Shown: in pieces, positions 1 through 6,764 of the stretch
Numbering within the stretch: the stretch's first letter is position 1
How the letters are laid out: every line of letters starts with the position of its first letter
Notes under the pieces: generated by a model
Database searches by the model: none
What the model was told of the DNA's origin: nothing
Seen by the model: the letters and a program-made list of their open reading frames with translations, nothing else
Position numbers and translations under genes: made by a program
NCBI GenBank assembly: GCA_016285145.1
Contig: JAEEQE010000011.1
Coordinates: 1-64,000 of the forward strand
Length of the DNA: 64,000 nucleotides
Direction: 5' to 3'
Origin: Bacteroidales bacterium
GTDB taxonomy: Bacteria > Bacteroidota > Bacteroidia > Bacteroidales > WCHB1-69

Positions 1-1077
1 ACCGTGAACAAGAAGGACGGCACGCCGCAGATTGAATACAAAAAAGAGTTTACCGACCCCTATAACCGTTTGGTCTATGGCATTCCACCTTACAGCAATG
101 GTGATTTTGCCTTCTTGCAGCACATTATCGCCTCGCTTGACCAGAAAGGCAAGGCAGGCGTGGTGTGCCCGCAAGGCGTGCTGTTCCGCGGCCAACCCGA
201 GAAGACCGAAGAGGAAGATGGACAGAACCGCAAGGCAGATGTGGAGTACACGATTCGGCGTGGTTTCCTGCAAGGTGTTGATTTCAAACAGCATATCAAC
301 ATCATTGATGCCATCGTGGTGCTGCCGGGCAACCTGTTTTATGGTACCACTATCCCAGGTGCCATTATATTCTTCGACAAGAATAAGCCCGAAGAGCGTA
401 AGAACAAGGTGCTGATGGTGTATGCCGCCAAGAAAGGCTGGTACCGCGAAGAGGCCAACATGAGCGTATTGGAGCCACAGGATGTGTTGCGCATTTCCAC
501 TATGCTCGAAAGCTGGGGCGATGTTGAAAAGGCTCAGAAATGGATTGCACAGCAAAAGAACAGGCTTCATAATCAGATTGACGAAGAACTCGTTTTTCAA
601 CTGTCTGAGGTAGAGAACGACACGGCGGAAGAGATGGCCAAGATGCGCGACAGATTGGCAAAAGCGGAATCAACCATAAAAGAGAAAGAGGCTTTAGGCA
701 AGAAAACGACGGCAAGTGAGAGAAAAGCAGTGGAAACAGCGCAGAAGGCTTTAGAAAAGCTGACTTCCGACAAGACTGCCCGCGAAACAGCCTTCCGGGA
801 AAAAGCTGAAAAAATTCGTCAAGCCATTGCCAATGTGGAGACCGAACTGCTACAGATGTTCGCCGACCCCGAACTGCGCAAGCGTTATTTCTCCATTGTG
901 GATATGGACGAGATTGAGGAAAACGAGTTCAACCTCAATATTCCGCGCTATGTGGATACCTTTGAGCCCGAGGAACAGATTGACCTGAAAGAAGCCATTG
1001 CCGATTTCCAAAAGGCGATGCAGACGGAATCGGATGTGGAGAAAGAGTTGGAGACACTGTTGAAGAATTTACAATGA
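1..1077 (+). CDS. hsdM: Type I restriction-modification DNA methyltransferase subunit HsdM, 3' part
   Basis: This is the C-terminal 358 codons of an N6-adenine methyltransferase subunit; the 5' end lies outside the window. HsdM pairs with HsdS to methylate a bipartite site and with HsdR to cut unmodified DNA. Visible family features are the segment IPPYSNGDFAFLQHI, the strand GVVCPQGVLFRG and LPGNLFYGTTIPGAIIFFDK near residues 105-125, all characteristic of the region after catalytic motif IV. The SAM-binding motif and the NPPF/Y catalytic motif are therefore expected upstream and cannot be checked here. Residues 185-285 are a charged, helical coiled-coil region, as usual for HsdM C-termini that contact HsdS. 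The next gene begins three bases after the stop, so both are likely in one operon. Confidence 0.93.
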   Translation, partial: TVNKKDGTPQIEYKKEFTDPYNRLVYGIPPYSNGDFAFLQHIIASLDQKGKAGVVCPQGVLFRGQPEKTEEEDGQNRKADVEYTIRRGFLQGVDFKQHINIIDAIVVLPGNLFYGTTIPGAIIFFDKNKPEERKNKVLMVYAAKKGWYREEANMSVLEPQDVLRISTMLESWGDVEKAQKWIAQQKNRLHNQIDEELVFQLSEVENDTAEEMAKMRDRLAKAESTIKEKEALGKKTTASERKAVETAQKALEKLTSDKTARETAFREKAEKIRQAIANVETELLQMFADPELRKRYFSIVDMDEIEENEFNLNIPRYVDTFEPEEQIDLKEAIADFQKAMQTESDVEKELETLLKNLQ

Positions 1078-1080
1078 ACG

Positions 1081-2901
1081 ATGATGCAGTACGATATACA
1101 TACTTTACAGTACCAGCCGGAGGGTCAGCAGTTTGACCGCAAGAGTTTTCGTGTTGAACCGAAAGCCTTGGCGGTGATTGCCGTGGCTTTTGCCAATGCT
1201 GACGGCGGCGATATCGTAATCGGCATTGAGGATGACGGACGAATCACAGGCGTTAATGGAAACGAAGACCATTTGAATGAGCTTTTGCGTGTGCCATTTG
1301 ACTTTTGTATTCCTTCGATCAATGCAGAAGCGCATTTTGTGGATTGTACGGATGATGGTGGAGATGCCAACCGCGTGTTAGTGATGCATATCGAACCCAG
1401 TATGCGCGTTCATGCCAACCAGTCCGACGAAGCTTATTATCGCGTTGGCGACAAGTCGAAAAAGCTGAACTTTGAGATGCGGATGCAGCTGTTCTATGCC
1501 AAAGGGGGACGCTATTTCGAGGACGAACCCGTGTATGGAGCTACGATGGACGACTTGGACCTTGATTTTGTAAAGCAGTATTGCGACAAGATTGGTTACG
1601 CCAAAGATGCCGAGACATACCTTCGCACCAACAAAGATTATGTTACCGCTGTAAACGGAGTGGATAAAGTTTCCGGGGCAGCTATCTTGCTGTTTGGCAA
1701 GGACCCGCAGAAGTTCTTCCAGCGAGCGCGAATCCGAATTGTACGTTATGATGGCGACGAGGAACGTTTCGGGCGTGAAATGAACGTGGTGAAAGATGTC
1801 TGGTTTGAGGGACGCATTGTAGAGATGACCCAAAAAGCCATTGATTTTGTGGATACACAGATCAAGGAGTACAGCTTTTTGGGGGAGGATGCCCGATTTG
1901 TCACCATTCCCCAATATCCACCGTTCTGCTGGACAGAGCTCATCGTGAATGCCGTGGCCCACCGCGACTACAGCATTTTGGGAACCGACATCATGGTGAA
2001 AATATTCGACCACCATTATGAGGTTGAAAGTCCGGGCATACTGCCGGGTATGGTGCGCATCGACAATATCCGCCAGATGCATTTTTCACGCAATCCCAAG
2101 ATTGTACAGTTTATGCAGCAGTACAAGTTGGTGAAGGAATTTGGCGAAGGTGTTGACCGTTTGTTCCGCGAAATGGCCGAGGCGGGAAATCCTGCGCCAA
2201 TATTTAAGCAGGTGGACTTTATGGTGAAGGTTAGACTTAATTCTGCGTTACGAGAAGACAATGTTACCAAAAAAAAGTATCATGATACTTTTTTGGACTC
2301 TCAAGAAAGTAACATGAAAAGTAACATGAAAAGTAACATGAAAAGTAACATGAAGAATGAGCTGCTCATTATCGAAACGATAAAGGCAAATCCATCTACT
2401 CCAATTCCCATCTTTCAAAAAATCACTGGATTATCACGAAGTGGTGTATGGAAGATTTTAAACAGACTGCGTGAAAAGGGACTTGTCAAGCGTGTAGGCT
2501 CCGACAAGGATGGCCGTTGGGAAGTGTGTGAATATGAGTTAAATGCAAAGTCGGGAAGTGGACCAAAAAGTACGCGAAATAGCAGGAGTAAAACCACAAA
2601 GACAAGCGACAAGCAAGCGATAAATTTAAAAACAGGCGATAAAGCAAGCGACAAACAGGCGACAAATTCAAAAACAGGCGACAAAACAAGCGATAAACAG
2701 GCGATAATATTAGAATACTTGTCAAAGAACACCGATGTTACAACGAATCAAATGTCTGAGGTTCTAAAAATAAGCCTGTCGAGAACGCGCTATTATCTAA
2801 ATTCCATGGTAAAATCCGGGCTAATAGTTGCATACGGTGCAAACAAGAACAGAACCTATAGAATTAACAATGAACAATGTACAATTGATAATGAACAATG
2901 A
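1081..2901 (+). CDS. AlbA_2 / HATPase_c_4 (Schlafen-like, COG2865) protein inside the hsd operon
   Basis: 606 residues. Residues about 10-140 form an AlbA_2 (Schlafen-type) domain with the typical FANADGGDIVIGIEDDG segment. Residues about 280-375 carry a HATPase-like region (ELIVNAVAHRDYS, then FGEGVDRLFREM). The C-terminal third has two winged-helix segments (about 420-470 and 540-595) joined by a low-complexity linker. The family is often found between hsdM and hsdS in type I systems, with unknown role; nucleic-acid binding or regulation is inference. Odd features: an A8 tract, four perfect 12-bp repeats encoding SNMK, and two 42-bp repeats encoding SDKQA..KTGDK. The last eleven codons (NNEQCTIDNEQ) come from an intergenic-type AACAATT repeat, so the C-terminus has probably been extended by readthrough into the repeat. 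The stop overlaps the hsdS start (ATGA). Confidence 0.85.
   Translation: MMQYDIHTLQYQPEGQQFDRKSFRVEPKALAVIAVAFANADGGDIVIGIEDDGRITGVNGNEDHLNELLRVPFDFCIPSINAEAHFVDCTDDGGDANRVLVMHIEPSMRVHANQSDEAYYRVGDKSKKLNFEMRMQLFYAKGGRYFEDEPVYGATMDDLDLDFVKQYCDKIGYAKDAETYLRTNKDYVTAVNGVDKVSGAAILLFGKDPQKFFQRARIRIVRYDGDEERFGREMNVVKDVWFEGRIVEMTQKAIDFVDTQIKEYSFLGEDARFVTIPQYPPFCWTELIVNAVAHRDYSILGTDIMVKIFDHHYEVESPGILPGMVRIDNIRQMHFSRNPKIVQFMQQYKLVKEFGEGVDRLFREMAEAGNPAPIFKQVDFMVKVRLNSALREDNVTKKKYHDTFLDSQESNMKSNMKSNMKSNMKNELLIIETIKANPSTPIPIFQKITGLSRSGVWKILNRLREKGLVKRVGSDKDGRWEVCEYELNAKSGSGPKSTRNSRSKTTKTSDKQAINLKTGDKASDKQATNSKTGDKTSDKQAIILEYLSKNTDVTTNQMSEVLKISLSRTRYYLNSMVKSGLIVAYGANKNRTYRINNEQCTIDNEQ
2269..2276 (+). repeat. 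A8 homopolymer in a palindromic coding segment
   Basis: Eight A residues lie in the linker of the AlbA_2 gene. They form the left arm of an interrupted palindrome centred on GTATCATGATAC (2277-2288), with six T and GG on the right side (2289-2296). Such runs are prone to replication or transcription slippage. Confidence 0.6.
2307..2354 (+). repeat. Four perfect 12-bp tandem repeats in coding sequence
   Basis: The unit AAGTAACATGAA occurs four times without change. The period is a multiple of three, so copy-number changes alter the linker length (SNMK units) without a frameshift. Confidence 0.95.
2605..2709 (+). repeat. 42-bp tandem repeats in coding sequence (two full, one partial)
   Basis: Unit 1 (2605-2646) and unit 2 (2647-2688) each encode SDKQA(I/T)N(L/S)KTGDK(A/T). 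The third copy (from 2689) begins SDKQAI and runs into the C-terminal winged helix. The repeats look like duplications of the leader of that domain. Confidence 0.9.
2862..2886 (+). repeat. AACAATT-family repeat, copy 1 (inverted partner at 5831-5855)
   Basis: This 25-bp segment matches the reverse complement of 5831-5855 at 23 of 25 positions; the shared core is ACAATGTACAATT. It lies in the tail of the AlbA_2 gene just before hsdS. Confidence 0.8.
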
Positions 2902-4184
2902 TGGAGAAACAGACTAAAATAGGAACTATTCCCGAGGGATGGAAAGTGAAGAAACTTAAAGAGGTTTTTCACATTAATGAATTGTCGTTGCCTTCGAACA
3001 CGGACGCAAATTATAAGTTCAAGTATATTCCAATTGAATTTGTTTCAACGAATCATATTGACTATGGGAATTGTGAAAGCTTTCGTTTTGTAGATGCGCC
3101 AGGAAGAGCAAGGCGTATTGTTAGAGAAAATGACATTCTCATTTCTGGTGTAAGACCAAATCTGAAGTCTTTTGCAGTATTTAAAAAGCCCGATGATAGC
3201 AATTGGATTTGTTCTACAGGTTTTTATGTGCTTACGGCAAAGGAAGAAAGTGACAATCTATTTTCCTATTATGAATTGTTAAGTGAAATCGGTGAAAGTC
3301 AATTTTATAGCTATGTGGCAGGTTCTAATTATCCTGCTATAGGAGATGGTGACATTCGCAATATGAAATTGATGTTTCCAAAGGACAAGTCCGAGCAATC
3401 CGCCATAGCCGCCATTCTCTCCAAGGTTGACGAGGCGATAGCAACAGTGCAAGCCAGCATATCCGCCGCCGAGCGGTTGAAGAAGAGCCTGATGCAGAAC
3501 CTCCTCACCGGCCGCATGAAACCCGACGGCACGCTTCGCAAAGAGGATGAGTTTTATGTGGATGAGAAGTTCGGAAAAGTGCCCGTGGGGTGGGAGGTGA
3601 AGAGGATTGATGAGATTGCTGATTTTGTGCAATATGGATTGAATCAAGCTTCATCTGAAACTGGCAATATCCCAATGTTTCGCATGAATAACATTGTGAA
3701 TGGTGAAATGCAAAACTATCCTTTGGTCTATGTGAACTTGAATGAAACCGCATTGTGTCAATACAAATTGGAAAAAGGGGATATATTGTTCAACCGTACC
3801 AATAGTATGGATCTTGTAGGCAAAGTGGGTGTCTTTAAATTGGACGGAGATTACGTATTTGCTTCCTATTTGATTAGAATTCGAGTCTCGAAAGATAACA
3901 ATCCGTATTTTGTCAATTATGCATTGAATTCATATCCAATTCAATGTTCGTTAAGGTCGAAGGCGACACCAGCTGTAAGTCAAGCAAATATTAATTCTAA
4001 AAGTCTTAGGAATACTTCTATCATTATTCCAACGAATAAGAAGGAACAAGACGAAATTGTTTCTAGAATAAATAATGTTGAAAACGAAATAATTAACAAA
4101 CAAAACAAAATCGTCGTCCTCGAAAGACTGAAGAAGTCATTGATGCAGAATTTGCTGACGGGGAAAGTGAGTATTAATAAATAG
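2898..4184 (+). CDS. hsdS: Type I restriction-modification specificity subunit HsdS
   Basis: 428 residues, a normal length for HsdS, which sets the DNA target of the HsdM2S methylase and HsdR2M2S nuclease. It has the expected two-half design: target recognition domain 1 (about 10-165), a helical spacer (about 165-210), target recognition domain 2 (about 230-380) and a second helical spacer (385-428). Both spacers carry the identical peptide ERLKKSLMQNLLTG (residues 192-205 and 409-422, bases 3471-3512 and 4122-4163); the DNA of the two copies has diverged in synonymous positions. The half starting 'VPVGWEVKRIDEIADF' mirrors the N-terminal 'IPEGWKVKKLKEVF'. It starts inside the preceding stop codon, implying translational coupling. 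The recognition sequence cannot be predicted. Confidence 0.95.
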   Translation: MMEKQTKIGTIPEGWKVKKLKEVFHINELSLPSNTDANYKFKYIPIEFVSTNHIDYGNCESFRFVDAPGRARRIVRENDILISGVRPNLKSFAVFKKPDDSNWICSTGFYVLTAKEESDNLFSYYELLSEIGESQFYSYVAGSNYPAIGDGDIRNMKLMFPKDKSEQSAIAAILSKVDEAIATVQASISAAERLKKSLMQNLLTGRMKPDGTLRKEDEFYVDEKFGKVPVGWEVKRIDEIADFVQYGLNQASSETGNIPMFRMNNIVNGEMQNYPLVYVNLNETALCQYKLEKGDILFNRTNSMDLVGKVGVFKLDGDYVFASYLIRIRVSKDNNPYFVNYALNSYPIQCSLRSKATPAVSQANINSKSLRNTSIIIPTNKKEQDEIVSRINNVENEIINKQNKIVVLERLKKSLMQNLLTGKVSINK

Positions 4185-4195
4185 TTTAAAATATT

Positions 4196-4390
4196 ATGGG
4201 AGACAGTTTTAAAATGAAATGCCCTAATTGTGGCGCATTATTAAAGATTAATGAAACAGGAGAGTTATTTCCTGGAGGAAAAGAACGGGAAGAAGCTTAT
4301 TGTCCAAAATGTCATCATGAAGTATATTCGGCAATGACATCCGGATTTGTAAAGGCATTTGAGATTTCTGAAGATGAGTTTAATGAATAA
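4196..4390 (+). CDS. Small zinc-ribbon protein paired with dGTPase gene
   Basis: 64 residues with CPNC at 9-12 and CPKC at 36-39, the two knuckles of a zinc ribbon, followed by an acidic tail. No family is recognised beyond that fold. It starts 11 bases after hsdS and ends 11 bases before the dGTPase gene. It shares that gene's AT-rich composition, unlike the hsd genes, so the two probably moved together. A role as partner or DNA/RNA-binding accessory of the dGTPase is inference. An internal ATG at 4214 is an alternative start, but the longer form is kept because nothing separates them. Confidence 0.75.
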   Translation: MGDSFKMKCPNCGALLKINETGELFPGGKEREEAYCPKCHHEVYSAMTSGFVKAFEISEDEFNE

Positions 4391-4401
4391 TCCTAATTGT
4401 A

Positions 4402-5754
4402 ATGGCTATGGATAAGTTTGAAACATCTATTATTGAACAGATTTCGAATATATATGAAAAACTCCAGAATCCTGAATGTAAGGGTCGTGAATATACTGAA
4501 GATAGTGCTGATGGCAGATCCGAATATGCGAGGGATTATGCAAGAATATTATATTCATCGTCGTTTCGTAGGCTTCAAGGTAAAATGCAGATATTAGGAA
4601 TTGAAACAACTGCATTTTATAGGAATCGATTGACTCATAGCCTTGAAGTGTCTCAAATTGCACGATCTTTGGCGAAAACATTAGCATTGAAATGCGGAAA
4701 AGAAAATGAAATGTATTGTGACGAGGAATTATATCTTTTAGATGCGGCAGCATTGGCACATGATATTGGACATCCTGCATTTGGACACAAAGGTGAACGG
4801 GTGTTAGATGAAATCGCAAGGCTCTACGGTCATAGGTTTGAAGGCAATGCTCAAAATTTTAGAGTTTTACGTAAACTGGATAGACATGGGTCATCTCCAA
4901 AAGGTCTTAACTTGACTCACAGAACATTACTCGCAATCAATAAATATATCATTGATGAAAATATTGAAAAGAAAGGTAATCCCAAAAAGTTCATGTATCA
5001 TGAAGATTATTGTTTTATGGATGAATTTCGTCAAAAGAATGATATAAAAGATCGAACTCTTGATGTCCAAATAATAGAAATTGCCGATGATATTGCTTAT
5101 GCTGTACATGATTTAGAAGACGGTTTGGCTCAAGGATTGTTTACAATTGACGAGATCACACATGAAATCAAGACATTTAAAGACGTAAAGGATAGAATAA
5201 AAAAAGAGGATATAGATAGAGCGGCAAATGAGTTTTGGGAGATTGTTAAAGGAATCAAAGAAGGTCTTGATAATGAAGAAAAGTCAACTACAATACAAGA
5301 ATACTCACACCTGTTCAGAAAACAATTGACATCGAAATTAACTGACGATTTTGTAAGAAGTATTGTATTTGAAAATTACGCAGATATAAATGAGAACGAA
5401 TTATGCATGGATTCAATGCATAGAGTATTATGCTCCATTTTGTCTAAAATTATATTCAAAGGAGTAACCCGTAACACATCAATTGCTTTGTATGAATTGA
5501 AAGGCGAAATAATTATCAAATCTTTGTTCAATATCTTTGTTGATAAGAATATAAATAAGAATTACTTGCTTTTACCACCTGATTACAGACCAAAAGAAAG
5601 CGACAGCCAAGAACAGATTGCTAGATGTGTTATTGATTATATTGCTGGTATGATGGATACTTATGCGATTTCAGAATTTGAACGTTTAACAGGGGTGTCT
5701 TACGATAGTATTGATGTAGCTAAAATTCCAAATGTTAATAGAAAATCCTCATAA
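4402..5754 (+). CDS. dGTP triphosphohydrolase (HD-domain dGTPase), island-borne
   Basis: 450 residues. The family hydrolyses dGTP (or other dNTPs) to the nucleoside and triphosphate. Diagnostic segments are YARDYARILYSSSFRRLQGK (about 42-61), the first metal-ligand His in NRLTHSLEV (His79), the HD pair in ALAHDIGHPAFGHKGE (His120-Asp121) and EIADDIAYAVHDLED (about 226-240) with the last Asp ligand; all four ligands are therefore present. The gene is markedly AT-rich compared with the hsd and Fic genes, a sign of separate origin. dGTPases that drain dNTP pools are known anti-phage defences; that this copy defends is inferred from its site inside an R-M locus. A housekeeping-type dgt that was captured is the alternative. 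Confidence 0.9.
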   Translation: MAMDKFETSIIEQISNIYEKLQNPECKGREYTEDSADGRSEYARDYARILYSSSFRRLQGKMQILGIETTAFYRNRLTHSLEVSQIARSLAKTLALKCGKENEMYCDEELYLLDAAALAHDIGHPAFGHKGERVLDEIARLYGHRFEGNAQNFRVLRKLDRHGSSPKGLNLTHRTLLAINKYIIDENIEKKGNPKKFMYHEDYCFMDEFRQKNDIKDRTLDVQIIEIADDIAYAVHDLEDGLAQGLFTIDEITHEIKTFKDVKDRIKKEDIDRAANEFWEIVKGIKEGLDNEEKSTTIQEYSHLFRKQLTSKLTDDFVRSIVFENYADINENELCMDSMHRVLCSILSKIIFKGVTRNTSIALYELKGEIIIKSLFNIFVDKNINKNYLLLPPDYRPKESDSQEQIARCVIDYIAGMMDTYAISEFERLTGVSYDSIDVAKIPNVNRKSS

Positions 5755-5765
5755 CTAAAAAATAT

Positions 5766-5825
5766 GTGTCACAACTGCACGAAAACAAGCCCGTAGAATC
5801 CAAAGTCACCGAATGGCTCACCCAA
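5766..5825 (+). pseudogene. Remnant of the 5' end of an hsdR gene
   Basis: Read from the GTG at 5766, this stretch encodes VSQLHENKPVESKVTEWLTQ, followed directly by AACAATT-type repeat sequence. Bases 5791-5825 match 8645-8679 of the intact hsdR at 34 of 35 positions and in the same reading frame (VESKVTEWLTQ). The first nine residues differ from the intact gene, so the scar comes from a related allele rather than a simple local copy. It marks a recombination junction. Confidence 0.85.
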
Positions 5826-5830
5826 ATAAT

Positions 5831-5855
5831 AATTGTACATTGTAAATTGTTAATT
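5831..5855 (-). repeat. AACAATT-family repeat, copy 2 (inverted)
   Basis: The reverse complement matches 2862-2886 at 23 of 25 bases. Together the two copies bracket hsdS, the zinc-ribbon gene, the dGTPase gene and the hsdR scar in inverted orientation. Confidence 0.8.
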
Positions 5856-5865
5856 GTCAATTGAA

Positions 5866-6738
5866 ATGAAAACTTCCATCCGCTTTTATAACGATCGCGA
5901 GGTGCGGGCTGTGTGGGACGAGAGCCAGAACAAATGGTGGTTCTCGGCTGTTGACATTGTTGCCGCCATCACCGAAAGCCCCAATCCGAGAAAATATTGG
6001 AGCGTGCTCAAAACCCGACTGAGAAAAGCCGGAAACGAGTTGACTACAAAATGTAGCCAACTCAAAATGACCGCTGCAGATGGTAAAAAATACGCTACCG
6101 ATTGCTTTTCTCAAGACGATATAACTGAATTGGTGAAACTTATCCCCAGCAAAAAGACTGCCGATTTCCTCGACTGGTTTACCTACAGCGACAACACCAT
6201 CGACGGGCAGAGCCGCAAAAAAGCATACGAACTGTGGGAAAGCCATCTAGTGGAGGATAGCGACGTGGGCTCCACCAAAGGCCTGCAACAAATCCATGCC
6301 TACCTGTTTGGCGGTTTGTACGATTTTGCGGGTCAAATCCGCACCAAGACCATTTCAAAAGGCGGATTCACATTCTGTGTGGCCCAATACCTGCCCCAAG
6401 CCCTGCAAACCATTGACAAAATGCCCGAAACCACCTTTGAAGAAATCGTGGACAAATACGTGGAAATGAACGTGGCGCACCCCTTTATGGAAGGCAACGG
6501 TCGCTCAACGCGCATCTGGCTCGACATGATCCTGAAAAAACGGCTGAAAAGTTGCATTGATTGGAGCAAGATCAACAAGAACGACTATCTCCATGCTATG
6601 GAACTAAGCGCCGCCGACACCACTCTCATCCGTCAGTTGTTAACCGGAGCCCTTACCGACAAGATTGACGACCGAGAATTGTTTATGAAAGGGATTGATT
6701 ATTCATATTATTACGAGGAAACAAATCGAATAGAATGA
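5866..6738 (+). CDS. Fic-domain protein with N-terminal BRO-N-like domain
   Basis: 290 residues from the ATG at 5866; a TTG at 5854 would add only repeat-derived residues and is rejected. The N-terminal ~105 residues (IRFYNDREVRAVWDESQNKW...FSAVDIVAAI) resemble BRO-N / phage antirepressor DNA-binding domains. The rest is a Fic fold with the complete active-site loop HPFMEGNGRSTR (205-216), which transfers AMP or another phosphate-containing group from a nucleotide to a target protein. The C-terminus holds SYYYEE (280-285), close to the class III auto-inhibitory pattern (S/T)xxxE(G/N) but with Glu instead of Gly/Asn at the last position. No separate antitoxin gene adjoins it. Target and toxicity are unknown. 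Its composition resembles the hsd genes rather than the dGTPase gene. Confidence 0.9.
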   Translation: MKTSIRFYNDREVRAVWDESQNKWWFSAVDIVAAITESPNPRKYWSVLKTRLRKAGNELTTKCSQLKMTAADGKKYATDCFSQDDITELVKLIPSKKTADFLDWFTYSDNTIDGQSRKKAYELWESHLVEDSDVGSTKGLQQIHAYLFGGLYDFAGQIRTKTISKGGFTFCVAQYLPQALQTIDKMPETTFEEIVDKYVEMNVAHPFMEGNGRSTRIWLDMILKKRLKSCIDWSKINKNDYLHAMELSAADTTLIRQLLTGALTDKIDDRELFMKGIDYSYYYEETNRIE

Positions 6739-6739
6739 T

Positions 6740-6747
6740 TATTTTTG
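6740..6747 (+). promoter_or_regulatory. Promoter -7 element (TATTTTTG) for second AlbA_2 gene
   Basis: A perfect TAnnTTTG match lies just after the Fic stop and 17 bases before the ATG at 6765, so the downstream gene can be transcribed on its own. Confidence 0.6.
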
Positions 6748-6764
6748 CAGAACAAACATAGCCT

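Noticed and set aside
2267-2296. Palindrome with A/T tracts as a terminator inside the AlbA_2 gene
   Set aside because: The stem is short and AT-rich and the frame continues through it into conserved winged-helix sequence, so termination is unlikely to be its purpose.
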